From: Candidatus Campbelliibacteriota bacterium
Lineage (GTDB): Bacteria > Patescibacteriota > Minisyncoccia > Phycocordibacterales > UBA1006
Direction of reading: 5' to 3'
DNA: 36,625 bases
NCBI GenBank assembly: GCA_002698305.1
Contig: NZWR01000003.1
Span: 74,794 to 111,418 of the forward strand
Shown here: one piece after another, positions 7,765 to 16,371 of the stretch
How the letters are laid out: each line of letters starts with the position of its first letter
Numbering within the stretch: position 1 is the stretch's first letter
Made by a program: the position numbers and the translations under genes
The notes under the pieces: generated by a model
Databases searched by the model: none
Seen by the model: the letters and a program-made list of their open reading frames with translations, nothing else
What the model was told of the DNA's origin: nothing

Positions 7765-10083
7765 ATGTCAAAAGAAAATCCCGAAAACAATAAAAAAGTG
7801 ACGAATGATATTACCGAGCTGGAGTCTCTTTTGAGTTCTCAAAAAACAAATGAAGAACTTGCAGAAGATGCAATTGAGAAACTTCAAAATTTAGATATCG
7901 CCCAAAATACAAAAGATAGAGACGCCGCTGTTGAAATACTGAGGACTTTACCTTCAAAAAGTAATGAAATTAAATTGGTGATTAATAGTTTACCACTCAA
8001 TAAACGATATGCGTTGTTGGCTGTACTACCTGAAGAACGAGAGCTTAAAAAAAGGTTAATTTATGACGGCAGTAAAAAATCCTGGGATGGCTCGAATGTA
8101 CGAAGAGAGGGAGAGTCTGATATTCCTTATGAAGATTATGTCACTAATTATAATAGTAAGTTTAAAGAAATTTCACCTTCGAATGTTAATAGTGAATACC
8201 TTGATCATTCTGATGGAGAAGTTGAATCACCGTTTTCCTATATACAAAATAAAATACATGAAGAAGATGGAAACGATGTAGTAAGCATGAAAGAGAGTAA
8301 GAATGGAGATAGTTTGAACGTTGAGTATAAAAATGGAACTCGTGAAAAAATTCAACTCGATAAAGAAGGAAAACCCTTTACTAAACGGCTTGAGGAAGAT
8401 GAGGTGACGACCCATTATAAAAAAGATGGAAGCGGAAAAATTACCCAAAAAGATTATCAGGCTGGATACAGTGTTGTAGGCAATGATCCAAAACATCTAG
8501 AAACTGAACAAGCAGGACCGATTACAATAAGCAGAAACAAGGAAAAGTATAAACAGTCACAAGGTGAACAAACAGAACAACCAATTCTTAAAAATATTAC
8601 TGAACAATCAGAAAATGAGACTGAAGAAGTTAAAGCAAAAATAAGCGAGTCTATTGAAAATAATGCTCAGCATCTTTTAGAAAAATCTAACTTTTCAGAG
8701 GAAGCTCGTGCGTATCGACGCTATATGATGTTTAAGGAAACAGATTCATCGCAGACATTAATTGATGATGCGTATGAAGAATGGCAAAAAGCAAAAGAAC
8801 GAGCGCTACAAAAAGAGGAGCCCGTTATTACCGCTGAAGAAGCGGCTGATGAAAAGCTGCGACAAGAACCAGTACAAGAACATGTTCGAGCAGATACAAT
8901 TATTGAGCAAGAGAATGCTACAACACGAGCCTTTCATCGTATGAAAGCTGTAATCGAAAAAATTAAAGAAGAAGGGGTTGCTGATTACAAAAAAGATTCA
9001 CGATATAAAAAATATTATGATGTATGGAATTCTCACAAAGATAGACTCCAGAAAATATATGAAAATGGACGTAAAGAAATAGCTAGTATCAATCAGCAGA
9101 TTGCATCGGCACAGAAAACTATTGAATGGATGAAAGGTAAAAATAAAAAGTTTACCAAGCCAAGCATGCTAATGCGTGAGGAGCGAAAGCTGCGTAATCT
9201 AGAGGTAGCCTTGCCAGCACTTATTAAAGCCTTAGGTGAAGAGGTTCATAAAAAGGAAGAGCAACAAGCAAAAGCTCCTAAAGAAAATAAAACGTCTTCT
9301 CGAAACTCAAAGGAAGAGAGGGAGGATAAAGAAAAACCAAAAAACAGTGCTGAACACAAGGAAGAGAAAGAAGAAAAAGCAAAAACCTGGCTCAGTCGAC
9401 GTATAGACACCCTGAAAAAGCACCCTAAAACATTAGCATATGGTGTGGTGGCTATTGCAGCAATACCATTGTTTGTTCATGTAGGTATGCGTTCACTAGA
9501 TCAGAAAAAAGAAAAAATTAATAAAGCTTTACTTGAAAAAGTAGTGCCAGTCACAACCTCAGCTAATGCCTTAGAGAAAGATACAGAAACCTATGTCGTC
9601 GAATCAATCTCAGAAGATGTGGAAGAAGAGAAGGAAAAGATTGAGAAGCCAGCAATTACGCATCAAAAAATAGAAGAGAAACCTGAAATAACGCACGTAA
9701 AAGAATCAGAGCCGTTTGAGCGTCACCCATCAGATAATCAGATTAAATTATTAGATAATATTCTTTTTGGAAAAGATAAAAACCCTGTTGAATATACTAA
9801 ACTCATAACTTTGGAGGGGATGAATCATTACTCCACGGTACTTAAATTACCTGATGGTAATTATCTTTTAGGATTTAAATCAGAGCGAGAACAAAAAATT
9901 GCTGCAGAAGCAGCATCAGCTATAAATTTGAAGATGGCTTCAGAAAAATTACTAGGCATCACCTATAACCAGGCATATACCAATAGTGAATATGATCAAG
10001 TATCAGGAAAACAAATTAGCTATAGCTATGTTCAGATAAACGCTGAGGAAGCGCAGGGGCTTATTAAGAACTTCAAACAATAA
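7765..10083 (+). CDS. Large Glu/Lys-rich protein with one membrane segment, unknown function
   Basis: I do not recognise this 772-residue protein. It is mostly charged and predicted helical or disordered. A Gly/Asp-containing stretch with repeat-like strands (NVEYKNGTREKIQLDKEG) lies around residues 185-235. Long coiled coils span about 290-510 (for example NQQIASAQKTIEWMKGK). A Lys/Glu linker leads to a single hydrophobic segment at about 557-575 (LAYGVVAIAAIPLFVHVGM). A small C-terminal domain (about 660-772) includes STVLKLPDGNYLLGFKSERE. A large cytoplasmic N-terminal part tethered to the membrane is the likely layout. It is first in a tight unit with the genes at 10086 (2-base gap) and 10336. 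Confidence 0.8.
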   Translation: MSKENPENNKKVTNDITELESLLSSQKTNEELAEDAIEKLQNLDIAQNTKDRDAAVEILRTLPSKSNEIKLVINSLPLNKRYALLAVLPEERELKKRLIYDGSKKSWDGSNVRREGESDIPYEDYVTNYNSKFKEISPSNVNSEYLDHSDGEVESPFSYIQNKIHEEDGNDVVSMKESKNGDSLNVEYKNGTREKIQLDKEGKPFTKRLEEDEVTTHYKKDGSGKITQKDYQAGYSVVGNDPKHLETEQAGPITISRNKEKYKQSQGEQTEQPILKNITEQSENETEEVKAKISESIENNAQHLLEKSNFSEEARAYRRYMMFKETDSSQTLIDDAYEEWQKAKERALQKEEPVITAEEAADEKLRQEPVQEHVRADTIIEQENATTRAFHRMKAVIEKIKEEGVADYKKDSRYKKYYDVWNSHKDRLQKIYENGRKEIASINQQIASAQKTIEWMKGKNKKFTKPSMLMREERKLRNLEVALPALIKALGEEVHKKEEQQAKAPKENKTSSRNSKEEREDKEKPKNSAEHKEEKEEKAKTWLSRRIDTLKKHPKTLAYGVVAIAAIPLFVHVGMRSLDQKKEKINKALLEKVVPVTTSANALEKDTETYVVESISEDVEEEKEKIEKPAITHQKIEEKPEITHVKESEPFERHPSDNQIKLLDNILFGKDKNPVEYTKLITLEGMNHYSTVLKLPDGNYLLGFKSEREQKIAAEAASAINLKMASEKLLGITYNQAYTNSEYDQVSGKQISYSYVQINAEEAQGLIKNFKQ

Positions 10084-10085
10084 TT

Positions 10086-10325
10086 ATGAACGATTATCGA
10101 AACTATATAATAACTGAACTTACCAACAAGAGAGGTCACGATGATCCAAGCGACGAGTTAATCGCTCTTGTATTAGAGGCAGCCGTTTTGGAATATATTA
10201 CGTCATCAAACCTGGATGAAGATGTAATAAAAGAATTATCAGAAACTGAAATGATAGAGTTACTGCAAAACGCGGAGTTAAAACCCTATATTAATAAAAT
10301 AATACAAGACCTGGAAACAGAATAA
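10086..10325 (+). CDS. Small acidic protein, unknown
   Basis: The 79-residue acidic, helical protein (MNDYRNYIITELTNKRGHDD) begins 2 bases after the 7765 gene stops, so it is probably co-transcribed and perhaps translationally coupled. No Shine-Dalgarno sequence, signal peptide or membrane segment is visible. It may act with the large coiled-coil protein upstream; the spacing is the only evidence. Confidence 0.75.
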   Translation: MNDYRNYIITELTNKRGHDDPSDELIALVLEAAVLEYITSSNLDEDVIKELSETEMIELLQNAELKPYINKIIQDLETE

Positions 10326-10335
10326 TAGATAGCAT

Positions 10336-10971
10336 ATGAACGATTTTGAACAATTAAAAAAAGATTCTATAAAAGAATTTGAGAACAATTTTGAACAAGC
10401 GAAAAACGAATCAGAACAGTTAACGAACGAGCAGAAGGATCATGATATTGATCGTGCCTGGGATCAAAAGTCAGAGAATCAGATTGCTTATGAAAAAAGG
10501 CAAATAAAAAGAGAAAAGGTCGGTGAAGAAGAGGTAGCGAAAAGGAACCGCAGGCAGTTTAGTGGTGTTGAGCCTGACAAACTTCCATACTTTGAAGATG
10601 GCGAACGCCAAGAGGTTTTGTATTCTAAAAACAACATTAAATTTTTTGACCAAGAAGATCTTGCTCTTATTAAGGAAGATATAGCTGAGGATGGGACCGA
10701 TGCGGAAAAGAAAATGATTGAACAATTACTTGAACGCCTTGATCATTTGATGATTCTCGAGGACAAAGCAAAAGATGCATTTAGAAATATGCTTGCTATG
10801 GAAAAGGGATCAGGTGAACGTGCTGCTGCATATCAAGAGTGGATGAATGCACGCAATCATGTTGTTGAATTTGAGCAAGCATCACTTGATATGGTATTTG
10901 CACAAAAATCAGATACTCCAGATTCTCATACTGAAGATACTAACCAAGACTCACTTCAGGAAGCCGCGTAA
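10336..10971 (+). CDS. Hydrophilic coiled-coil protein, unknown
   Basis: The 211-residue protein is highly charged and mostly helical, with no membrane segment. Residues 1-75 are basic/acidic coiled coil. A short motif region (GVEPDKLPYFEDGERQEVLYS) follows, then helices (EKKMIEQLLERLDHLMILEDKAKDAF) and a disordered acidic tail. It is last in the 7765-10971 unit, 10 bases after the previous stop. Its RAAAYQEWMNAR is loosely like ARAYRRYMMF/YEEWQKAK in the 7765 product, which may reflect a shared helical element. Function unknown. Confidence 0.75.
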   Translation: MNDFEQLKKDSIKEFENNFEQAKNESEQLTNEQKDHDIDRAWDQKSENQIAYEKRQIKREKVGEEEVAKRNRRQFSGVEPDKLPYFEDGERQEVLYSKNNIKFFDQEDLALIKEDIAEDGTDAEKKMIEQLLERLDHLMILEDKAKDAFRNMLAMEKGSGERAAAYQEWMNARNHVVEFEQASLDMVFAQKSDTPDSHTEDTNQDSLQEAA

Positions 10972-10984
10972 TAGCAGGCTTTTT
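10961..10984 (+). terminator. Terminator overlapping the stop codon of the 10336 gene
   Basis: AAGCC (10961-10965) pairs with GGCTT (10977-10981), stop TAA in the loop, then T residues. Short stem. Confidence 0.5.
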
Positions 10985-11004
10985 GCATGCCCTATTCTAT
11001 TGGT

Positions 11005-11010
11005 TATACT
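11005..11010 (+). promoter_or_regulatory. -10 box of uvrD
   Basis: TATACT, then 6 bases (GGGCGT), then ATG at 11017. It decides the start: an in-frame ATG at 10987 lies upstream of this box. Confidence 0.7.
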
Positions 11011-11016
11011 GGGCGT

Positions 11017-12936
11017 ATGAACTATCTTGAAAGCTTGAATGAAATGCAAAAAGAAGCGGTCCTTCATACAGAAGGACCGCTTCTTGTCGTAGCGGGAGCA
11101 GGAACGGGAAAGACAAAAACCTTAACTCACCGGATTATTCACCTAATAAAAAAAGGTACAGATCCGCGAAGTATTTTAGCGATTACTTTTACCAACAAAG
11201 CCGCTAAAGAAATGCGAGAGCGTGTTATCGCAATGCTTGGAACAGATGATCATATTCCGACAATGAGCACTTTTCACTCGCTCGGTGTACGCATTTTGCG
11301 TGACCATCACACAAAAATAGGGGTAAATAAATATTTTAATATTTTAGATAGTCAGGATAAAGGAACGCTTATCAAGCAGGCAATGAGAATCCAAGATATT
11401 AACCCCAAAGAATGGGAACCTCGAAAAATTGCATCAACGATTTCACGTGCGAAATCAAATGAAGAAACAGCAGAAACATATACGGCCAATAAAAATCCAC
11501 TCACCTCTATTGTTAAAATAGTATGGCCAGAATATGAACGTTTAAAGCGTGAAGAACAATCGCTTGATTTTGATGACTTGCTTTCAGAAACATATTTTCT
11601 ACTTAAAAAACATCCTGAAATATTAGCTCAGTACCAGTCACGCTGGCAGTATGTGCATGTTGATGAGTACCAAGATACTAATACTATTCAATATAAATTG
11701 GTGCGTCTATTGGTTGACCAGCATAAAAATATTTGTGCGGTTGGAGATGGAGATCAAAATATTTATTCATGGCGCGGTGCGGATATGAAAAATATTCTTA
11801 ATTTTGAAAAAGATTTTCCAGGTGCAAAGGTGGTGTTACTTGAAACCAACTATCGCTCAACTCAAATCATTCTTGAAGCTGCTCATGAGATTATCAAAAA
11901 AAACAACGAGCGTATTGATAAAAAACTTGTAACCGATAACCAAGAAGGAAAAGAAATTGCACTCTACGAAGCATTTTCAGCTCACCAAGAGGCATCGTGG
12001 ATAGCCACCCAAGTAAAAAAATATATCGATGAAGGGACAGAACCTAAAGATATTGCCGTACTATTTCGGACTAATTTTCAATCACGAATTTTAGAAGAAG
12101 CATTTCTGCGCAAAGCACTTCCATACCAGGTCGTCGGCGTAAAATTCTTTTCTCGAAAAGAGGTAAAGGATGTTATGAGTTATCTCAAGGCTGCCTTTAA
12201 CAATGATTCGTTGTCAGATGTTAAACGTATCATCAATGAACCCAAGAGAGGTCTTGGAAAAGTTGCAGTTGCTAAAATTTTTGCCGGGAGAATATCTGAC
12301 CTTCCCAAGAAACAACTTGAATCGTATCAAAAATTTTCAGAACTACTGGATGATATTTATCAGTTTGCCCTTACTCACACACCGTCAGATACCATACGTC
12401 ATATCGTAAAGGCAACAGGTCTTGAAAAAAAACTTGGCGAGGGAACAGACGAAGATAAAGAGCGTCTTGAAAACATGAAGGAGCTCGTGACCTATGCAAC
12501 TAAATATGATGATCTCGAAAATGCATATGACATCTTTTTTGAAGAAGTTGCACTCCTTTCTGATCAAGACAGCCTTGGGTCAAACCGCAAAGATTCTAAT
12601 ACGGTGAAGTTGATGACCATTCACTCTTCTAAAGGGCTTGAGTTTAAATATGTTTTTGTTTCAGGACTCGAACAAGGACTCTTCCCTTCACAACGAGATG
12701 ATGCATTAACCAAACATGAACAAGAAGAAGAGCGTCGTTTGTGCTATGTGGCCTTTACGCGAGCCAAAGAAATGCTGCATCTGTCCTATGCAAAACTACG
12801 AACCATCTATGGTCAGGAGCGTATTAATGTTCCATCGGAATTTGTACGAGATTTGTCTTCTCATCTGGTAGTTGAGGCAGGTGAAAACTACGACGACGAT
12901 GAGGGTGCTGTTGAGACTTTTTATTTAGATTTTTAA
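11017..12936 (+). CDS. uvrD: UvrD/PcrA-type superfamily 1 DNA helicase
   Basis: From ATG 11017 the product is 639 residues, slightly short for UvrD/PcrA. The N-terminus MNYLESLNEMQKEAV holds the Q motif. Walker A is AGAGTGKT (27-33). Motif Ia is LAITFTNKAAKEM, Walker B DEYQDTN (about 216-222), motif III GDGDQNIYSWRGA, motif IV ETNYRST, motif V TIHSSKGLEFKYVFVSGLEQGLFP and motif VI EERRLCYVAFTRAKE. This is a 3'-5' helicase of excision repair, replication restart and RecA filament clearance. The long C-terminal extension that binds RNA polymerase or UvrB in larger homologues is short here, ending in an acidic tail. Confidence 0.96.
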   Translation: MNYLESLNEMQKEAVLHTEGPLLVVAGAGTGKTKTLTHRIIHLIKKGTDPRSILAITFTNKAAKEMRERVIAMLGTDDHIPTMSTFHSLGVRILRDHHTKIGVNKYFNILDSQDKGTLIKQAMRIQDINPKEWEPRKIASTISRAKSNEETAETYTANKNPLTSIVKIVWPEYERLKREEQSLDFDDLLSETYFLLKKHPEILAQYQSRWQYVHVDEYQDTNTIQYKLVRLLVDQHKNICAVGDGDQNIYSWRGADMKNILNFEKDFPGAKVVLLETNYRSTQIILEAAHEIIKKNNERIDKKLVTDNQEGKEIALYEAFSAHQEASWIATQVKKYIDEGTEPKDIAVLFRTNFQSRILEEAFLRKALPYQVVGVKFFSRKEVKDVMSYLKAAFNNDSLSDVKRIINEPKRGLGKVAVAKIFAGRISDLPKKQLESYQKFSELLDDIYQFALTHTPSDTIRHIVKATGLEKKLGEGTDEDKERLENMKELVTYATKYDDLENAYDIFFEEVALLSDQDSLGSNRKDSNTVKLMTIHSSKGLEFKYVFVSGLEQGLFPSQRDDALTKHEQEEERRLCYVAFTRAKEMLHLSYAKLRTIYGQERINVPSEFVRDLSSHLVVEAGENYDDDEGAVETFYLDF

Positions 12937-12988
12937 ATGAGCACAGAAGCGTTAGCGACTAGTCTGTACTCATGAGGTAATTCGCTAA
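12937..12988 (+). ncRNA. Possible H-type pseudoknot after uvrD
   Basis: Bases 12937-12947 pair with 12963-12973 (10 of 11 bp). Within the 15-base loop, TTAGCGA (12952-12958) is complementary to TCGCTAA (12982-12988) just 3' of the stem. It lies directly after the uvrD stop and before the terminator at 13031, so it may be a 3'-UTR element. This was seen by eye only. Confidence 0.35.
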
Positions 12989-13030
12989 AGATGTATTCAA
13001 TATATCCTTGAAGAAAGGCTGTTATTAAAC

Positions 13031-13054
13031 AACACGAGAATTCGTGTTTTTTTT
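13031..13054 (+). terminator. uvrD terminator
   Basis: AACACGA (13031-13037) and TCGTGTT (13042-13048) with loop GAAT and a T8 run. Confidence 0.88.
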
Positions 13055-13063
13055 GTCCAGATA

Positions 13064-13069
13064 TATACT
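13064..13069 (+). promoter_or_regulatory. -10 box of rsmA
   Basis: TATACT then 6 bases then ATG at 13076; predicted leaderless. Confidence 0.65.
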
Positions 13070-13075
13070 TTAGGT

Positions 13076-13888
13076 ATGAATAACCTGCATGCTAAAAAGT
13101 CACTCGGCCAGAACTTTCTTAAATCAAAAAAAGCTATCACCACCATGATAGAGTCTGTAGGTACGAATGAATCATCGCTTGTCGTTGAGATAGGTCCAGG
13201 AAAAGGAGCGCTGACGGGACCACTTTTAGAAACGGGTGCCACAGTTATTGCTTATGAACTGGATGAACGGATGATTCAATTGTTAGAAGAAAAGTTTAAA
13301 CCTTATACTTCATCAAAAAAACTTATTCTCCATCATACTGATATTTTAGAAGCAGACCTCTTGGGAGACACGCAAGGTAGGCAATATTCAATTGTTGCAA
13401 ACATTCCTTACTATATTACCGGTATGATTTTGCGAACAATGTTATCTCACGATCATCCGCCAATGAACATGTCTTTGCTTATGCAAAAAGAGGTTGCTTA
13501 TCGGATCACCAGACAAGATGGAAAAAACTCGATTCTTTCACTGGCCGTTGATTTTTACGCTGATGCTCGGTATGAAATGCTCGTTAAAAAACAATATTTT
13601 AACCCCTCACCAAAAGTAGACTCGGCAATTATCAGCCTCTTTAATATTCGAAATAAAAGTAAAGACTACCACGCACTGGAAAAAGAATATTTTCAAGTCG
13701 TAAAACAGGCGTTTTCCCAAAAGCGTAAAAAAGCAATAAATAATTTGTCACAATTAGCACCAAAAGAGTTCTGGAAGCATGTTTTTGCATCACTAGAAAT
13801 ATCTGATGCCGAACGCGCTGAAAATATTCCACATCAGCTGTGGCTCTCACTTGCTTCGGCTTTCAGAGATTGGACCAATGACCAGTAA
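13076..13888 (+). CDS. rsmA: 16S rRNA dimethyladenosine transferase RsmA (KsgA)
   Basis: The 270-residue product has normal length and the family N-terminus KKSLGQNFL. The S-adenosylmethionine motif I is VEIGPGKGALT (about 37-47), the acidic ribose-binding position is YELDERM, and the catalytic motif IV is NIPYYIT (about 109). The C-terminal helical rRNA-binding part has FNPSPKVDSAI and FSQKRKKAINNLS. RsmA dimethylates two adjacent adenosines in the 3'-terminal hairpin of 16S rRNA during 30S maturation. The promoter at 13064 sits just after the uvrD terminator, so the gene is its own unit. Confidence 0.97.
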   Translation: MNNLHAKKSLGQNFLKSKKAITTMIESVGTNESSLVVEIGPGKGALTGPLLETGATVIAYELDERMIQLLEEKFKPYTSSKKLILHHTDILEADLLGDTQGRQYSIVANIPYYITGMILRTMLSHDHPPMNMSLLMQKEVAYRITRQDGKNSILSLAVDFYADARYEMLVKKQYFNPSPKVDSAIISLFNIRNKSKDYHALEKEYFQVVKQAFSQKRKKAINNLSQLAPKEFWKHVFASLEISDAERAENIPHQLWLSLASAFRDWTNDQ

Positions 13889-13893
13889 TTTTT

Positions 13894-13902
13894 TGCTATA
13901 CT
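13894..13902 (+). promoter_or_regulatory. Extended -10 promoter of the 13910 gene
   Basis: TGC-TATACT then 7 bases then ATG at 13910. Confidence 0.7.
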
Positions 13903-13909
13903 TAGTGCC

Positions 13910-14836
13910 ATGAATACTTCATATCTTCCTTCTAAAAAAATTCAAATAACGATTCTTATCCTCATCGTCCTTCTATGTGGTTTCCTCGCATTTTTCTTTT
14001 TTGATAACGAGAGAAATGAGACAGATGAAAATACCTTTGTCGACGTTGCAGCAGTAACTTCAGATGAAGATAATATTAATACTTTAGATAGCGATGGTGA
14101 TGGAGCATATGATTGGCAAGAAGAATTATGGCCAGAGCTTGATCCAAATAACCCAGATTCAGATGGTGATGGTGTCCTTGACGGGCAATACATCAGATTG
14201 AAACAAAATGAGGCAATCCTGCGTGCGCGAGGAGAAGAAAATGTTGAATCAGATTTAACAGAAACCGAAAAATTTGCTCGGACTGCGGTAACCGCATTGA
14301 TTGCGGTTGCTCAATCAGGAGGAGAGCTCACCGAAGAACAGCAGCGAGTTTTTTCTGAGAATTTAGCAAATTATGTTCAAAACTTAACGCTCGGAGAAAA
14401 GCTATATACGCGCGATAGTTTTAATCTTGTTTCAAATACCAAAGAAAACATTCGAGCCTATTCAAATGGGATGAAGCAACTCTTTAGAACCTATCCGGTA
14501 GCCACCAGTGATATTGAACTGATTATCACGGCCCTAGAGGAGCCAGAGGTGAATCAGGGAGGACTACGTGCTATCAATAAAAAATACGGGGATTATTTGA
14601 TAGAACTTTCTTCACAAGAAGTTCCACAAAATATTGCGGCCCGACATACCCAATTAACAAATAGTATTAGTCAGCTGGGGGCTGCGACAGATAATCTCTT
14701 GCAAGAAGAGCAAGATGAGTTGATTACGCTTTCACTTGTGGCTCAGCTTGAAACAATCCTTTCAAATGCAGCAGCAGCCATCATTAATCTCAACAAATAT
14801 TTTGAAATTGTAGAAGATGATATTTATTTTAACTAA
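13910..14836 (+). CDS. Membrane-anchored protein with EF-hand/TSP3-like calcium motifs
   Basis: The 308-residue protein has an N-terminal membrane anchor (about 10-30, ITILILIVLLCGFLAFFFF). At about 61-93 two DxDxDG-type loops (DSDGDGAYDWQEE and DSDGDGVLDGQ) resemble thrombospondin type 3 or EF-hand calcium sites. A mostly helical extracytoplasmic domain follows, about 95-308 (KFARTAVTALIAVAQSGGELTEEQQ). Such membrane-plus-TSP3 proteins are frequent in Parcubacteria and lack a defined function. It precedes the nusA leader without an obvious terminator of its own, unless the hairpin at 14877 serves as one. Confidence 0.82.
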   Translation: MNTSYLPSKKIQITILILIVLLCGFLAFFFFDNERNETDENTFVDVAAVTSDEDNINTLDSDGDGAYDWQEELWPELDPNNPDSDGDGVLDGQYIRLKQNEAILRARGEENVESDLTETEKFARTAVTALIAVAQSGGELTEEQQRVFSENLANYVQNLTLGEKLYTRDSFNLVSNTKENIRAYSNGMKQLFRTYPVATSDIELIITALEEPEVNQGGLRAINKKYGDYLIELSSQEVPQNIAARHTQLTNSISQLGAATDNLLQEEQDELITLSLVAQLETILSNAAAAIINLNKYFEIVEDDIYFN

Positions 14837-14864
14837 TTGAATACCCTACATATATATGTATACT
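14837..14864 (+). promoter_or_regulatory. Promoter upstream of the nusA leader
   Basis: TTGAAT (14837-14842), 16-bp spacer, TATACT (14859-14864), then 6 bases to ATG at 14871. Confidence 0.65.
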
Positions 14865-14870
14865 AGAGGT

Positions 14871-14942
14871 ATGAACAAAGAGTATGAGATTCATATTCTT
14901 TTTTTAAATGAGCAAATCGGTATTTCAATACAGCGCATTTAA
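14871..14942 (+). CDS. Possible 23-residue leader peptide upstream of nusA
   Basis: The ORF begins with MNKEYEIHILF and ends QRI. Its ATG lies exactly 6 bases after a TATACT box, the same placement as confirmed genes here, so it would be translated leaderless. A terminator hairpin covers codons 3-11, so ribosomes on this ORF would disrupt it. The peptide has no similarity I recognise and may be chance. Confidence 0.4.
   Translation: MNKEYEIHILFLNEQIGISIQRI
14877..14905 (+). terminator. Intrinsic terminator/attenuator between promoter and nusA
   Basis: Bases 14877-14887 pair with 14891-14901 (11 bp, one G-T wobble) around loop GAT, followed by TTTT. It lies only 6 bases after the predicted +1. 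It could equally be the terminator of the 13910 gene. Confidence 0.65.
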
Positions 14943-15012
14943 ACAGATAATTTTCATTTATGTAAAAATCTGCAGTTCAAGAATTATAAAAATTAATAAA
15001 CAAAAAAATATT

Positions 15013-16305
15013 ATGTTTGATTTAAAAGTACTTCAATCGACCTTAGACCAGATTGAACAAGAAAAAAATATACCACGAGATAAAATTCTTGAAGCCATTG
15101 AGCATTCGCTCGCAGCGGCATATAAAAAAGACTACGGAGCCAAAGGGCAAATAATCCGTGCACACTTTAATCCAGAAACAGGAGATCTTGAGTTTTTCCA
15201 AGTAAAAACAGTTGTAGACGATACCTTGGTAAAACCCGCCTTAACCGAAGAGCAGCTTGCTGATCCTAATTTTGAAGAAGAAGTCGATGAAGATGATGAA
15301 CGTGTTCGTTTTAATGTTGAGCACCATATGTACCTGGAAGATGCACGCCGCATCCGTGGTGGTGCAGCTCTTGAAGATGAAATTATCTTCCCATTAGATA
15401 ACCCTCTTGAAGATAATGAAGAATTTGGACGCGTTGCAGCAATGACCGCTAAACAGGTTATTATGCAAAAATTACGAGAAGCTGAAAAAGATATCAAACT
15501 TGCTCGTTATGAAAAAATGGTAGGGACGGTTCTGACCGGAACAATTCAAAAAGTTGTAGATGGTAAGGTATTTGTTGAACTTGCGCCGCGAACTATTGGG
15601 GTGGTTGATCGAAAAGACCAACCAAAAGGAGAATGGTATAAACCAGGTGACAGAATCAAGGTATTCCTTGAGTCTGTTGAACCAGGTACCAGAGGGGTAC
15701 GGATGACGCTCTCACGAACAAACCCAGAAATTATTCGAGAACTGTTTAAAACAGAGTCTCCAGAGGTAGCGACTGGTATTGTTGAGATTAAATCTATTGC
15801 ACGAGAAGCAGGAGCACGAACAAAAATGGCAGTGTATAGTAATGACCCTGACGTTGATCCAATCGGGGCCTGCGTCGGTCAAAGAGGAAGCCGTATTAAT
15901 GCAGTAACCTCAGACCTTGGAAATGAAAAGATCGATATTATTGTATGGTCTGAAGATGAATTGCTGTACGTAGCGAATGCCTTGGCACCCGCTCAGGTCC
16001 TCGATATTGAAGGGGATCTCGAAGATAAAAAGGCAAAAGTTATTGTTGCTGAAGATCAGCTTTCATTGGCCATTGGAAAAGAAGGTCAAAATGCTCGGCT
16101 TGCAGCACGGCTCACAGGGTGGAAAATTGATATTTCAGGAACTGATGAAAATCCTGATCTTGTGAATGAACTTGAAACAGAAGAAACAGAAGATGAATTC
16201 GTGTCACTTGATGATTTAAAATCAGCAATTGGTAAGGCGACAAATGAAAATTCTGAAATAGAGGAGGAAAATCCAGAGACTGAAGAAGATTCTAAAACTG
16301 AATAA
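15013..16305 (+). CDS. nusA: Transcription termination/antitermination factor NusA
   Basis: The start MFDLKVLQSTLDQIEQEKNIPRD is chosen at 15013 because it matches the NusA N-terminus. An ATG at 14908 would add 35 unrelated residues and lies inside the leader ORF. The 430-residue product has the RNA-polymerase-binding N-domain (about 1-165, with a very acidic EEVDEDDERV insert). An S1 domain (about 168-235, GTVLTGTIQKVVDGKVFVEL) and two KH domains follow (GACVGQRGSRINAV; SLAIGKEGQNARLAARLTGWKIDI). The tail is acidic, without the AR repeats found in Proteobacteria. NusA modulates pausing and hairpin-dependent termination. That fits the many intrinsic terminators here and the attenuator-like element upstream, which could allow autoregulation. 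Confidence 0.96.
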   Translation: MFDLKVLQSTLDQIEQEKNIPRDKILEAIEHSLAAAYKKDYGAKGQIIRAHFNPETGDLEFFQVKTVVDDTLVKPALTEEQLADPNFEEEVDEDDERVRFNVEHHMYLEDARRIRGGAALEDEIIFPLDNPLEDNEEFGRVAAMTAKQVIMQKLREAEKDIKLARYEKMVGTVLTGTIQKVVDGKVFVELAPRTIGVVDRKDQPKGEWYKPGDRIKVFLESVEPGTRGVRMTLSRTNPEIIRELFKTESPEVATGIVEIKSIAREAGARTKMAVYSNDPDVDPIGACVGQRGSRINAVTSDLGNEKIDIIVWSEDELLYVANALAPAQVLDIEGDLEDKKAKVIVAEDQLSLAIGKEGQNARLAARLTGWKIDISGTDENPDLVNELETEETEDEFVSLDDLKSAIGKATNENSEIEEENPETEEDSKTE

Positions 16306-16308
16306 AAA

Positions 16309-16350
16309 CAAAGAAAACACCCTTGTATCTGTACAAGGGTGTTTTCTTTG
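16309..16350 (+). terminator. nusA terminator, 19-bp perfect stem
   Basis: Bases 16309-16327 pair perfectly with 16332-16350 around loop TCTG. The 3' arm is T-rich (GTTTTCTTTG). Confidence 0.92.
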
Positions 16351-16362
16351 AAAAATAAATAG

Positions 16363-16371
16363 TGATATACT
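16363..16371 (+). promoter_or_regulatory. Extended -10 promoter of the 16411 operon
   Basis: TGA-TATACT; predicted +1 near 16378 gives a leader of about 33 bases that opens with an imperfect palindrome (CGTTA...TAACG, 16377-16396). Confidence 0.65.

Noticed and set aside
14908-15012. Longer N-terminus for NusA from ATG 14908
   Set aside because: The extra 35 residues are unlike NusA and the start lies just behind the attenuator T run; the NusA N-terminal pattern begins at 15013.
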